Source: Chaetomium olivaceum (lineage: Eukaryota > Ascomycota > Sordariomycetes > Sordariales > Chaetomiaceae). Taken from it: a stretch of DNA of 64,000 bases. This document shows, one piece after another, positions 1 to 11,507 of this stretch. The notes below the pieces were generated by a model that made no database searches, had not been told where the DNA came from, and was given only the letters and a program-made list of their open reading frames with translations. The position numbers and the translations under genes were made by a program. Positions within the stretch are counted from its first letter, which is position 1. Each line of letters starts with the position of its first letter. The stretch spans positions 62,001-126,000 of the forward strand of contig JAYWVB010000052.1 in the NCBI GenBank assembly GCA_039881045.1. The letters are read 5' to 3'.

Positions 1-2
1 GG

Positions 3-195
3 CCTGGCAAAATTGAAGATCTTTTCAGGGAGCGTGAGAAGAAAAACCCGGGAGACACCCCAATCCACGATACAGTAGATCTCACTACATGGTCTCCAAC
101 AAAGACCTGACACTCGGCAATACCCTCCTTGAGCTGCACAACAAACTTAAGTCGAGGTACCAGTCGACACGGCCCGAACCCTCGTGCTTCCATTG
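3..195 (+). CDS. 3' end of an unidentified gene (partial, one frame change)
   Basis: An open reading frame enters from the left edge and reads acidic and basic residues (PGKIEDLFREREKKNPGD) to about base 107. The neighbouring frame then continues (KDLTLGNTLLELHNKLK) to a TGA at 193-195. One extra base in the CC run near 105 would join the two into one C-terminal segment of about 64 residues. I do not recognise the family. Most of the gene lies outside the window, so neither function nor exon structure can be judged. It could also be chance open sequence. Confidence 0.35.
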
Positions 196-663
196 ATGTC
201 CAAGCAGAACGGCCCAACACCCTGAGCCCTCTCGGGGATTGTTGGGCCCATGCGGTGCCAGAATTGGAAGGGAGCGCAAGGCTAACCGTCACTCCTCCTG
301 ACATGGTTGGCCTCCAGTGCAATGTGACGGTAAATACGGGCGCGGTCTAACAAGTAAAGTCACAACAATTAGCATGAGATCTTTCGGAGCAAATAATGCC
401 ATCACCGGGCACAAGCATGGTGCATGGTGTCTTCTCACCTTGTTGATGCCCCACGAGATTGACTCCTTCAGTTCGCTGCACCCCCGGAACCCATCGGCGC
501 GCGGGACGATACGGGATCGCTGCCAAAGATCCAGGCGGCGGCAATCGCGGCCCCGTCCTTGATAGCATGCGTCCTATTGAGGGCTACTATTAGACTCCAT
601 GCCATCGCAACTTCGGCTTCCTTCATCGCATCGGTTATCGGGATCTGGGACAAACTTACCCAT

Positions 664-2243
664 CCTAACCCGTGAAGATCAGCCTGGCCTTGGTGACGTT
701 GCTGATCTTCTCTTCGAAATGGCCGGAAAGCACAGCTTGGAGGAAACCGTTGCAGCCAAACCCACCAACGACGACGACATTCTAGACGAAATGGCAAGGT
801 CAGGGGTAATCGGGGGTCAAAAGGCGATGCTGCTGGAAATAAGACGTACAATGAGTGACGAACGTGTTTTCTCCGGGACCTCGTGCAAATGGCGATCAAG
901 GAGCCGTAGAATGTCATTGGAGACGGATTTGAGCGCATCAATAACCTCGGAGCTGTCGGGCAATTCTTAGTGAAGGGTTGCGGGGTTGACAGGGAGGCCG
1001 TCTAACCTGCTGACTACAATGTTCGCCAAGAAGGTCCCGTCAGGGTTATGAAGCTTGAGAAGGTAAGGTTCAGAACCGTAGTTGGGGGATGTCACGTCCC
1101 TATACGTCTTCCCCCAGAGTTCTTCAAATTCCTGCTGGAACTTGCCGTCGTGGAAGAACGCAAGGTCATGACGAGTGAGAGCGTGGACCTTCTCCTTGAT
1201 CATTGAGAGCAGAGCACCCTTCATGTACATGTCGCCTAACAGCTCACCTTCGCCCGGGACACACTCTGAAACCTGAACCGGGTCGGTGGAATGCAATTTG
1301 TACGAGATCAGATCCTGTGAATAAATTAGCCAACAGCCCAAATTAACCACGGGCTTTCCAATATAAGGCGGACTGACCACTGTACCCCCACCAAAGTCGG
1401 CAATCGTGACCGTGTCCCCATTCTGTTCAAAGATCCATGTTGTTAGGCTTGTGGACATGGGAAACCAGAAAAGGTTCCCTGGAGCGGACGAGTGGACAAT
1501 TCGCTTACCCTGATGCCCCACGCAGCCAACCGCGGGAATGTATCAATGGCTGCTGCCTTGGGCTCGGTGATCACATCCACACTACCTAGACGGCCGTCAA
1601 AGTAGAGCATGTTGGATTGCTGAATAGCGCTTTCCATCCGCTTGGTGGTATGCGTGTTCCAAACAGCGGGGATGCTGAATAGAAAATGAGGGACCACCAC
1701 GTCCTTGGCGCTGATCTTCTTCCGAGCGAGCTGTTGGTCAAGGTATGCACCGCAAGTTCCCCAGAAACGACGGAGGAATTCCGCCATCGCCGAGACCCCA
1801 TCCATTCCAGCCTGCTCAATCCGTGCCCGTGACCTTTCAACAACGGCCAGGCGGTTGGCATGTAGGGTACCATACGGCAATGAGCCTTCTGAGAGCGCCA
1901 GCTTGAGCAGGTCCAGCGTTGTGTCGTCCTGTGCGATATTGCGCCCCCAGATGTCGGAGCCCGGTGCAGCGCTTATGGTTGTCGGCTGCAGAAAAACGTT
2001 CGGTTGTTGAAGAGAAATCCGGCGTACGGAACCCGTGGGTTGCCCGCCGGGCGGGATCAGTTCGAAAGAAGCCCCGCTGGTCCTATTCCGTCGCCGCATC
2101 AGTACTTGTCCATGGCCGGCAGGGTGCGGCTAAAACATAGGAGGCCGGCACCCAGGTGGTGGAAAAACGTGAATGTATTGGAAAGTGAGCACTCACGCAA
2201 CCCCAATGTGAACTCCAATAGCAAGTCTGTAAAAAGAATCCAT
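664..2243 (-). CDS. Hsp70-like actin-fold ATPase, fungal divergent type
   Basis: Exons inferred on the minus strand: 2243-2197, 2129-1509, 1422-1378, 1314-1007, 952-850 and 781-664. The spliced product shows Hsp70/actin-fold landmarks: IGVHIGVA near the start (phosphate-1 region), ITEPKAAAIDTF, the phosphate-2 motif ADFGGGTVDLISYKL created by splicing at 1377/1315, and VVGGFG near the C-terminus. These proteins are Hsp70 ATPase-domain relatives that are expanded in filamentous fungi and mostly lack a canonical peptide-binding domain. Their substrates are unknown. Phase is off by one base between the first two exons, so either a base is missing around 2030-2129 or the first intron differs. The stop at 664 falls soon after VGGFG, earlier than usual, so the C-terminus may be truncated or lie in an unseen exon. 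Confidence 0.6.
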
Positions 2244-3281
2244 GACCGTGATTGATATCAACACAATGTTGTGGCTTCGCAGATGTCCGAGACGAAAAGA
2301 GCGGGACGCCCACATGCAGAAGATTTGGTAGAGTCTTGGTAGGGTTTTGCTGAAATGAGTGATGCACTTCCCTTCAACGATGATTCTAAGAGAAGCCTGT
2401 GTCGTTGCCCAGGCTCAGGGAAATGACGAAGCCAACCGTAGGTTGGCAGCTTGGTTCACTCAACAACGCCTTCCAAAGTCGGTTCGCCGATGAAGACCTT
2501 GAAACTCCACGCCTGGCACAACCAACATCGTCTCGGAATCTCACAGCATTAGCAACAGTAACAGCACATTCATATCACTATCCGATCAACAGGAATCACA
2601 ATTTGAGACATGTCCGGCAGGCAAAGCAGTGAGTCACCACGAGCCCTGGACGCTGCGGCTTGCCGCAATCATGGAAGTTGCTCGACACGCCAAACTACCA
2701 CCAGGTATGTGCCCACATACTTCATCCTCAAACAGTCGACAAAGAACAAGACATAGGTACATGGATGTGATTATTTCGTAACTCTGGATACTCTACCCAT
2801 CCCCCCCCCGGAACCCGCCCTGTGCTGTCCGTGTTGACGCCAAAAAGTGGGAGATGCAGTTCAGTACTTATGTACCCGGATACGAGTACATGTATCTGTA
2901 CACGTATGTACCTATGTATGTACATAAGGTATGTATTGTATGTACATGCAAAGCACGCAACGGCCTTCATACCCTGGACGGATTTGGTATCCAGTGGCCG
3001 GAAACGGCCAACGTCCCACCACACTGCCCCCTTGGCGGGAACCTAACCAAGCAGCGACTACGGAGCATTTCGTCGGCAACGGAAGACACGAAAGAAAGAA
3101 ACTCTATTCTCCCGCTGGCACAAAAGGCATTGCTATTCTTTTGATCTTCCACGCGTTCAACTTCCCGTGCTAGCCATCCATCTCAACCATTCAGTAAAAC
3201 CTTCCCAATCTCCGGACCCTGTTGGTACCAACAGAAGACGGCGCTATCAACAGCAAAAACGTTCAACCTTTACACGACAAC
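2244..3281. other. intergenic region with a TATG-rich stretch
   Basis: This is the divergent promoter region between the Hsp70-like gene (minus) and the conserved gene (plus). I see no convincing coding sequence. Bases 2870-2945 are enriched in overlapping TATG/TGTA/TACA words. Confidence 0.5.
2868..2946. repeat. degenerate TATG/TGTA simple repeat
   Basis: About 80 bases made of irregular repeats of TATGTA, TGTAC and TACATG. This is low-complexity sequence of the microsatellite kind, with no sign of function. Confidence 0.55.
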
Positions 3282-4325
3282 ATGGGCGCCTTCTCCGAGT
3301 CTCCGAAAGGTCCTAGCGAGTCTTGCCAGGCCGTCTGCTGCCAGCGCGGCGACGAATGGGCTTCCTATCATTACACGTTGGACCTGTACGAGAACGGACC
3401 TTCTGAGCTAGATTTGTCCTGTTGGACGGATCTGACCCTTCTCGTGAAGATCTGGTCAGAGAAGCTGCGATTGATGGGCCTCGTGGTATGGCAAGCTATG
3501 AGCCCCGAAACACGGGGTATGCTGGAAAGCTGGTCGCCCGTTGCCCAACAGTTGTGGGAGTCAGATTTCCTCGCACACCGCGAAGGCATCATCCAAGCGT
3601 GCATCTGGCATTACCTTGACGACAACCTGTTCTTCTTTGAGCCCAAATTGGAAGAAAAGGCTCTTGTTGAGCCTAGCTGCTCGGCCTGGGAGCATGTCCG
3701 CGGTCTGCGCCGACACTTGAATGGTAAGGAACCCACCATCCCCTAAATGTGATGGATATTAACACCTCGTCCAGCTTTGAGCACCAGCAAGGATCCTTAC
3801 GATGACCCCATCTATCGCATTCAATTTTCTGCTTGGAAACGCCTGACCGAGCACCTTGTCCGGCGTGGGTTGGGGCTGCAGCGACCCGTTGCCCCAATGC
3901 ATCTGGTGCGCCATTTCAAGCGCTTCCTCCGTCAGTTTATCATCGATGGCGAGGGCCGTTTTCCTGACGATGCTCATGACTGGGACTTGGACAATGTTCA
4001 CATCGACCACCACGACACTGGTACCACCACCGAGATCATCCGACGGCTCCTCCGTCTCGCACTCAACGCGCAGTTTTACCTGCATGGCGTGCGCGAAAGC
4101 TATACTCTGAGATTTGCACCCATCGGCACTGACAAGACGTCCGACTTTCCCTTTGACGAAGAGTGGATGCAGGCGGCCAACGCGGTAGAGGTACCGCCCA
4201 CCCGACGTAATCAACCTGGGCCCCTTGGGCTGAGGCTCCGACCCGTACGTGTCCCGACACCGAAATTGATTCTCCACACCGGTCGGACAACGGGGACATC
4301 ATCCGAGTCCAGACCATCTTACTAG
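3282..4325 (+). CDS. conserved fungal protein of unknown function
   Basis: Two exons, 3282-3723 and 3775-4325, with a GTAAGG...CCAG intron, give about 330 residues. The N-terminal half contains a strongly patterned block (LDLYENGPSELDLSCWTD, then AHREGIIQACIWHYLDDN) that I associate with a widespread filamentous-fungal hypothetical family. It has no signal peptide, membrane span or known catalytic motif. The second exon begins STSKDPYDDPIYRIQF and includes FPFDEEWMQAANAVE. The last ~45 residues are Pro/Arg/Thr-rich and look unlike the rest. An alternative short intron near 4190-4235 would shift to a different tail (NGDIIRVQTILLA). Function is unknown; I am confident only that the gene is real. 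Confidence 0.7.
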
Positions 4326-5046
4326 CAGCTTCCAGTCCGTGGAGATATGCGGGTCGCCTTGTCTGTCAGTCCCTCACGCCACCGTTGGGCCACATTCCAC
4401 GCATTCGCCATGGAATCTGACAAGCGCAGGTGGCCTCCTCCGTACCTACCCGGCGTCTGTCTGTCGAGCGGCCCAGCAATATCTGAATCCCGCCGGGAAG
4501 CCACAGTGCCTGGGATAGCGACCCACGAAGCGCATGCGTCCTCAACACATGCATGGTCGGCGAGGTGTCAACGGATCGCCCCGACAAGTACTGCATCGAG
4601 GGCCCATCGACCCGGGTGTTGTGCCGGGAAATACCGCATTAGGAGTTTAGGACAGGACCTGCCCGGCGTCCGCGGAGGGGCAAGGCGCGAGAGAATGACA
4701 GGCCAGGGAGGGCAGCAGAGGAAATGTGCCTAGTTACGTACCGTGCCCAACAAAAAAACGCAGGGCGAACGTTGGGATGGGATGAAGCCGCGAGGTGGGT
4801 GGGGCAGCACATGCCACGGTCCGTCCCCCGTACCATCCACGCGGTCCAGGCCACGCGAGACTGGGGTGGCACGAGGACAGTACTGGTAGGTACTTCGTAC
4901 TTTGTATCTGTCTCTCGATCTGCTGCACATCAGATTCTGCCGCCCTGAACCTGACAGACGACAGGGGTATGCGAAAAGGGGAAAGGGGTCCACGGCTTCT
5001 TCATCTGCGCTCTTGACGAGTCATGTCAACACAAACAACCCGGTGC
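4326..5046. other. intergenic, nothing recognised
   Basis: Between the conserved gene and the tRNA gene I see only short, unconvincing reading frames on both strands. Confidence 0.5.
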
Positions 5047-5145
5047 GCCCGGCTAGCTCAATCGGTAGAGCGTGAGACTCTTATATTCTCTACGGAGAGA
5101 AGACGAGTCATCTCAAGGTTGTGGGTTCGACCCCCACGTTGGGCT
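5047..5145 (+). tRNA. tRNA-Lys (anticodon CTT) with intron
   Basis: The acceptor stem GCCCGGC (5047-5053) pairs with GTTGGGC (5138-5144), with two G-U pairs. The D arm is TAGCTCAATCGGTAGAGCG. The anticodon stem TGAGA (5073-5077) pairs with TCTCA (5111-5115). The anticodon CTT is at 5080-5082, and the T arm GTGGGTTCGACCCCCAC is intact. A 26-base intron, about 5084-5109, sits one base 3' of the anticodon, the canonical position for nuclear tRNA introns. CCA is not encoded, as expected in eukaryotes. A- and B-box promoter elements lie inside the gene. Confidence 0.93.
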
Positions 5146-5184
5146 CAATTCCCAAGTTCTTCCGTCTGGTGGTGTTGTGGCGTC

Positions 5185-5190
5185 TTTTTT
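5185..5190 (+). terminator. RNA polymerase III T-run terminator
   Basis: Six T residues about 40 bases after the tRNA are the first strong T run downstream and the likely Pol III terminator. Confidence 0.5.
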
Positions 5191-5501
5191 CTTGTCTTTT
5201 CTTCCCCGTAGCCCCACACCCAATTTGTGATCCCGACTACGGTTTTCGGTCCAAATCGGCCACTTGCCCGACTCGCAGGACCCATCTATTTCTTTTACCT
5301 AATCGAGAAGCTTAAAGTGACGTTCCACGTACTCCTTCACGCTTCACCGTTGCGATTGTGGTGTATTCCGTACATGCGCCTCCCTCTTAGTGCACCCTGC
5401 GGATATGCCACACCCTGATATGGCGATAACCTCGTGGCCAAAATCTGGGACCATGTCCTCCCCGTCAAAGACACTTTCCCACCGAGGAGCCGTGGCCTTC
5501 A

Positions 5502-6578
5502 TTACACAAAGAATTTCACATACGCCTCACATTCCGAAGTAGCCTGTTCCACCGAGGCCACCGTCCGGGTCAGTGAATAGAAAGGCTGGCGGTTGCGGTC
5601 AAGAGTGCGGACAAACGGCAGGCCCTTGCCGGTCATGTCGCGCTTGTAGTATATTCTTGGCAGCGCGACCTTAATGTCTGTCTGCTCGGGCAACTCCCGG
5701 AGCGGCTCCATGATCTCGGCAAACTTGGTGTGAACGACAGCATGACGCTGGGGAAGAAGCGGATGTCGAGCGTCGCGAGGTTGGGCATGCGCCGGAACAG
5801 CGCGACGTGGTCCCAACCCGTGCCCCGGAAGTAGTTGCCCTTGATCAGCTCCTTGCAGTGCTCGGTCCCCTCGGGCAGCATGTGGGCGACGAAGGCGACG
5901 GAGCGGATCGATAATGCCGCTTCCGGGTTGATCCAGTCGAGGAAGGATTCCAGTTCACCGAAGCTTGCGAAGGTGAATGTGGTCTGGCCATAGAGGAAGT
6001 GGGCGATCTCGCGGTACCTGTAATTCACCGTTATGTTAGCAAGATATTTACTTCCGTTGGCCGGGGATGTTGTCATTCCCGTACGCAAACTTGCAGGTCC
6101 TCATCAAAACGACCAAATCTGCGAGACGGTAGGAAGCGGATTCCCCTTCGTGTGCATTCTTCTGGCAGTCATAGTGCCCGCAACTGCTGTTGGGTGGTTT
6201 GTCGCATGGTGTACTGAGCAAATATCGGAGATGCAACTCGCTCGGGATGCCTCTACGAGCAACGGATGGACAGAAGATGTGCTGATGGTTCCCAGCATCG
6301 CGGAGGATTAGACTGTATATTTGATGACGGATGTCGAGCGGAAGGCGGAAGAGATGCGTCAAATCGAATATTGATGCTGGCCCACTGGAGATCTTGTGTC
6401 GCTCGATTTTGTGTCTTTGTCTCGTTAGCTCGGCCGGCCAGACGATTGGCTCTACGGCGAGTTGCTGTGGTAGCAGTAGCCCTGGTGCTGGCCTTTTCTG
6501 CTGTTTTCGGTCCCGGTGGCCTTTTGGTGACCTATTCGCTGGGCCGGGCGAGCATCGCATTATGGGCATTGAGGGCAT
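5502..6578 (-). CDS. F-box-like / DUF7730-type fungal protein (one frame change)
   Basis: Exon 1 is 6578-6085 and exon 2 is 6017-5502, with a GTACGG...TTACAG intron that rejoins RTCKFA to YREIAHFLYGQTTFTF. The FRLPLDIRHQIYSLIL segment near residue 95 and the following conserved-Cys/LLYS-like block match the N-terminal fold of fungal F-box-like/DUF7730 proteins, which are thought to be substrate adaptors or of unknown role. The product is about 336 residues. The frame changes at the GGGG run 5750-5753 (CCCC on the coding strand). Adding one base joins the upstream part (LATLDIRFFP) to the downstream part (HTKFAEIMEPLREL) and makes total length divisible by three. The N-terminal 60 residues are basic and Pro-rich. 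The specific target is unknown. Confidence 0.65.
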
Positions 6579-8074
6579 TGTGGTGGTAGTAGGAAAGGAA
6601 AGGTGGTCAGTGCCGCAATGTAGGGAAGGTAGATAGCCTGAGCTTGCTGTCTTTAACGATGTGAAATAGTCTGATCGAAAGGACAGACGATGTGGAGGGG
6701 TTTTGACTTGGTTAAGGAAGGTGCGGTGTTGGGTTGGGGTTCTAGTTTGGCAGGTACAAGGTTTGGTGGGTAGGGTTCGAGGTTTTTGTTATCGGATCAA
6801 CCATCTTGTTTTTAGGGGTTTTGTCCCCTCTTTAATTGTCAAAGCACCTACAGAGTCACCGAAACCCGTGGTGCCACGTTGTCATGTGCTGTTCCAGCCC
6901 AAGATGGATGCTTGGCAGGAGTCGTGAATTTGGGCAGCCATCACGACTGTGACTCAAGCCATGCGTCATTCACGTCTGCGCCGGTCACGCGAAGTTTGAG
7001 TTCACCAACACCTCTATGTTCTTGTAGTCTGGTGTTGTTTCCGATAACAATACATACAGTAATTTGCATTTCGAGCATACCCCCGGCAGAAGAACGAGAG
7101 GAACCGAACCAACCGTGTTTTTAGTTACTGCTATTCATGGGGGATGTGCGTCATCATGTTAAGCCTAGTAAGCTTCTGACCCTTTCCGCGCTCTGTTTAC
7201 AATCGGAAGAAACCTCCGATAGACTGTCTCCTGTCTCATTCGAGAAGACATATCTTGAATCATTGGCATTAGGCTGATAGGAAGGTAAGTTATGAGACAA
7301 ATTGAATATAGTCGTCGACACTAAAGTTCAATGCGCGCAAATGCTCAAGATGGTGATGGTGACGTCAGCGCCAGTTGCACAGATCATGCGTTCAAGCAAG
7401 GTACGAATACCAACTGAAGTGCAGCTGCATGCTCGCAGTACCACTCCGAGTGCATACCAGGTATGCTCGCTTCTGGTCCAGACTGAGCAAAGGACTGGCT
7501 GGTCCCTCGATGCATTGGTCGGTACCTAAGTCGACTTCACACCTCCTCCGATTCCAACCCATGCTGCCGTCCACAATCACCGGCATGGGTTGGATATCGG
7601 TTGATACTTGGTAAGGTACGGACGGGGACCTCCTCGATAGACAGAAGCCCGTTGCAAGCAATGAACCCCAAAAGCTCTTGTAAGAGTGGGGAAGGGGCGG
7701 GGTTGAAGCGAGGATGCAAAGCCCCTGAATTGAAAGGGTTGTTGATGTATGTATGGACACGGACGGGGTTTCGCAAGCCTTCCAATTTTGGATCTGGTTT
7801 GGCGCTTTTGGGGATTCAACCAGCCGAGGAACCGGGTCAAGCGGGCGAATGAAGATGGGGACAGTTGCATCGGCCCTGTGATTGCCGTGCGCCGGGATTC
7901 GATCGCGGCAAGTGCTGACCAGATCTGCGGTTTAAGTGGCATGGCACGTCCGGGTACCAGATGTCGGCGTGTTTAAAAGGTGCTGTGTACCTTGGGTAGC
8001 GAACGCTTTAGCTCCAGTGAGTATCCCATTCTCAACCGCCTCTCTCTTTTCCTCGACCCAAACTGATTGGCATC
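6579..8074. other. intergenic, nothing recognised
   Basis: About 1.5 kb between divergent genes. Open frames here have no recognisable motifs and biased composition consistent with chance. The distal part presumably holds both promoters. Confidence 0.5.
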
Positions 8075-8632
8075 ATGAAGGGCTGCGTTGCGTTGTTACT
8101 GGCATCGGTTGCCTCGATTGCCTCAGCTGCCACGCCGGCAACCCCAGGCCTGACCTACCTGTATTCGCTCAACTGCACGCTTGGACAGGCGCTCCCCGTT
8201 GGTGCGGGCCCGCGTGGCACCCGCACGGTCATCCCCATCACCGGCGGCACCTTTTCTGGTCCGAAAATGTCTGGTAAGACTCTGGACTGCCCAAAAGATT
8301 GTAATGTAATCGAAGCATTGGCGTGGGCTAACCAAAGTGGTGATGCGTAGGCAAGGTGCTGAACCTCGGAGCAGACTGGGGGCTGATTGACAAGGACGGG
8401 ACATTCTCGGCCGGCCGACACGCGGTACCAGCTCCAAACCGACGACGGCGCCCACATCTTCATTCGCACGTCGGGACCGGCCCAGGCCGATGGCAAAATC
8501 CATCTTCGCATGGAATTTGAGACTGGAAACAGCAAGTACTACTGGCTGAACAAGATTGTCGCTGTCGGGGTTTTGACCCCTGGCAACGGGTATGTTGCGA
8601 TTGATGGATGGCAGTTGGACAGTCCCAAGTAG
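8075..8632 (+). CDS. secreted DUF3237-like protein (one frame change)
   Basis: It starts at ATG 8075 with a signal peptide (MKGCVALLLASVASIASA). Exon 1 ends at 8273. A 77-base intron (8274-8350) joins GPKMSG to KVLNLGADWGLIDKDG, and the frame then reaches DTRYQLQTDDGAHIFIR and ends LTPGNGYVAIDGWQL at 8632. The GADW...D.G and DTRYxLxTDDGAxI pattern is characteristic of DUF3237 beta-barrel proteins, which are often secreted in fungi and have unknown function. The frame breaks at GGCCGGCC, 8409-8416. Removing one C, or a four-base duplication, restores a continuous product of about 160 residues. Either this copy is a fresh pseudogene or the base count is wrong. Confidence 0.7.
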
Positions 8633-9059
8633 GGGATTGATTAGTGAGTGGGGCATTGGGGACAGCATGTTTTGCAGCGGGATTGTAATGCAAGTTTTGA
8701 AAATCGAATTGATGGTTTCGAGGCAGCAAAAACTTGTACATCAATATCTGTGTCCATCGCGTCCGGGCTACCTAAGGTACTTTTGCCAAATCTTGTTTCC
8801 TCCGACAAAGTCACAAAGTCCAGGCACACACACCAGGCCCAGCCCGGGAGTTGTCACGTGCTGCCGACCAAGCCTTCAACCCTTACCTGGCCTTGCGGGG
8901 CATGCGCATCGACCGCGCTCTGCAAACATCCGCGATTCTACCGGATCTTCGCCGAAAAGTCGCCAGCGCGCCTGGACAGCCAGCCGTAAGATCATCCGGA
9001 GTGAAGCCGTGAGGCCAAGGCGCGTCGAATGCCCGTGACGCGTTAATTGCGGAGCAACC
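8633..9059. other. intergenic, promoter side of the Zn2Cys6 gene
   Basis: I see no supported gene. This region carries the 3' flank of the DUF3237-like gene and the 5' flank of the regulator. Confidence 0.5.
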
Positions 9060-11507
9060 ATGTCCAGTTACCCACCGCCGCCGCCCTCGACAAGCGACGG
9101 CACAGGGCCGACCGCAAATAATCCACAGCAGGGCGCCGACAGCGACAGTCGCCAGACCCATCAGTCGCAAACCCATCCCCAATTCGCCGCTGAAGCTGCC
9201 GCAGCTGCAGTCGCCGCCGCTCATCATGGCCTCCAAGCCCTACAAGCTGCCGTCGCAGCTCCCGCTCCGGTTCCATCACCAAGCTCCGTGACATCGCAAC
9301 ATGCATCTCTCGCCGATGCCTCCTCATATCTCACCGGCAACGATGCCGGACCATCTCCTGGTGGCGGACCAAATGCCAAGGCAACTCGTTTGCGCCGGGC
9401 TTGCGATATGTGCAGCCAGCGCAAGGTCAAGGTACGCATCACGTCGAGGCAGGGAAAGTTACCACTTCAACTAACCTTTTTTTGCTACGCAGTGCGACGA
9501 GACCCAGCCATGCAAGCCTTGTATCGAACTCGGCGTCGACTGCACTTTCAACCGGACAATGAAACGGCGCGGCCCGCCGAACAAGCACGCAGAGGCGGCC
9601 AAGGCGGCCAAGCAGCAACGACTTGAGCCAAACAACAGTCCCGGGCCGCACAATGCCGCCGAAACGCTCATCTCCATCTCCGGCGGCCAAGATGCACAGC
9701 ATATCCTTGATGCCGAGTCCATCGCCCCGTGGCCGGTGTTGACTCTGCTCATCGACGACTTCTTCACATATATCCACCCGCTCGCGCCATTTCCCCACGA
9801 GCCCACATTCCGTATGTCATTCACGGCGAGAGAGGACCGCACGAATCGGGCATTCCTTGGGCTACTGGCCAGCATGATCGGCGCTCTGGTGGCATCGTTT
9901 CCGAGGACGGCCCGGCTGCACCTCAAGACCCAACAGCACGGTATGCACATGTACCCGAAATCTATAACCTTGGTAGACCGGTGTCGGACAGTGGCCCTCG
10001 AGGCGCGAGGCGCGTCCTTCTACGGCAAGGATGATATCACCGTCTATGATGCCGCCACGAGCTACTTCATTGGTCTCGCAGCCGCATACACCATGCGGTG
10101 GAAGGTTTACCGCCGCTTCATGGCCGAGTCCATGGCCTTCATCCGCGAGCTGGGCTACCACAAACCGCGGGACTTGGGCTCATCCATGTTCGGCATCACC
10201 TACCGTGGCCCCCCCTTTAACCACGTCGAAGACCAGCTGGGAAAACGCATTTTCTGGTGCTTGTTCCTGGGCCTTCGGTGCGTCTTAATCATGCTCCCCA
10301 TCCGCGTCTTTCGCTGACGGTTTCTAGGTCCATGTACCAGCTCGGTACGCACCACAGCGACCTTGTTCTTCCGCCGCCAACTCCCAGCGAGCCGTACCCC
10401 GAATATCCCGTCGAAGTGGACGACCAATACATCCTCACCCACCAGATCCTAGGCCAGCCGGACCATAGTGTCTCGCTCCTGACCGGCTTCAACCAGGGTA
10501 TCAAGATTTACATGACTATGAACGGACTTGTGAGCGTCGAGCTGGCATACGGCATCTCCAGCCTTCCCTTCCACGATCAACAGGTGATGCTCGACGAATC
10601 ACTACAAGCGGCAAAACAGATGATGGACGATTTGCCGCCGGAACTCGCCATCGACGTGAACCCTCGCCCGGTCAACACCTCAAATCATAATCTCCCCAAC
10701 CTGATCCCCACTGGACCACAAAACAGTGTCTTTGACGACGGCAACAGTGGGCTTCAATACTGCCCCATTGGGTACCCACCCTTACAACAGCAGCAGCAAC
10801 AACAGCAACAGCTGGCTCCCGATTTCCACCACACACCCGGTGGACATCCTGAACGGCGCCGAGTGCAGTACGAAATCCAAAAAGCCAACATTTACGCCTC
10901 CCAACTAGCCACCCGCTCCTACTACGTCGAGCGCTATCTCAACCTGCGAGACGCCCACCGCGCACATGCCCGCGCCCAGGCTGCACAATCCTTCGCGGCT
11001 ACTCAACAGCAGCAGCAACAACAGCAAAACGGCAACGGTGCTGCAGGCAACGGCAGCAACCCGGGAGATGCGAGCGCCAACAAATCAGTCGCAGCCGCAG
11101 CGCTGCACGCGGCTGCCGAGCAGAGCGACCCAATCGACACCAACATGGCGGCCGAGCGTGAGCTCATCGTCCAGCACCTGCTCACCGTGCTTGCGTCCAT
11201 CTCCCATCGCAGCATGGAGCCCAACGGGGGTTCGCTCATCAACAAGATCCGCCAGGTTGCTAGCACGCTCGTGAATGGCTCGCCCCACCGCAAAGGCCCC
11301 GTGGCCATCAAGGCGCAAGAGTCGCTCAGCAAGTTTGTGGAGCTACTGATGCGGTTGGAGAGGATCCCGCCTAGCGGTGATGGGGAGAACGGCGTTGGGG
11401 GGCTTGCGGTTGGGGAGGATGAAGAGCAAGAGCTGAGGACGTGGGCCGATTTGAGGGAGCACCAGGCCCGGTTTTTGCAGTGCGGTGGGTTTATGGGACT
11501 GCCTTGA
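9060..11507 (+). CDS. Zn2Cys6 transcription factor with fungal-specific TF domain
   Basis: Three exons, 9060-9431, 9493-10277 and 10328-11507, total 2,337 bases and give 778 residues in perfect phase. The binuclear zinc cluster begins at residue 114 and is split by intron 1: ACDMCSQRKVK joins CDETQPCKPC and then C six residues on, the standard C-x2-C-x6-C-x5-C-x2-C-x6-C. A basic linker (MKRRGPPNKHAEAAKAAK) follows. The middle region (FFTYIHPLAPFPHEPTFR, then FYGKDDITVYDAATSYFIGLAAAYT) is the fungal-specific regulatory domain. The N-terminus is Ala/Pro/Gln-rich, and two polyglutamine tracts (about 10786-10812 and 11007-11027) lie in the C-terminal half. It is a nuclear DNA-binding regulator, probably of carbon metabolism by resemblance of the linker, but the target genes cannot be read from the sequence. 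Confidence 0.9.
10786..11029 (+). repeat. CAG/CAA tracts encoding polyglutamine
   Basis: Two separate CAG/CAA runs, around 10786-10812 and 11005-11029, inside the regulator gene encode eight to nine Gln residues each. They are likely to vary in length between strains. Confidence 0.7.

Noticed and set aside
3222..3281. Upstream in-frame codons extending the conserved gene at 3282
   Set aside because: The extension starts with a non-ATG codon and its composition differs from the conserved block; ATG 3282 is preferred.
5023..5211. A 62-residue frame across the tRNA gene
   Set aside because: It is simply the tRNA-Lys sequence read as codons.
7577..7942. A 121-residue minus-strand frame in the 6.6-8.1 kb gap
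   Set aside because: Pro/Arg-rich, no motif and overlapped by other chance frames.
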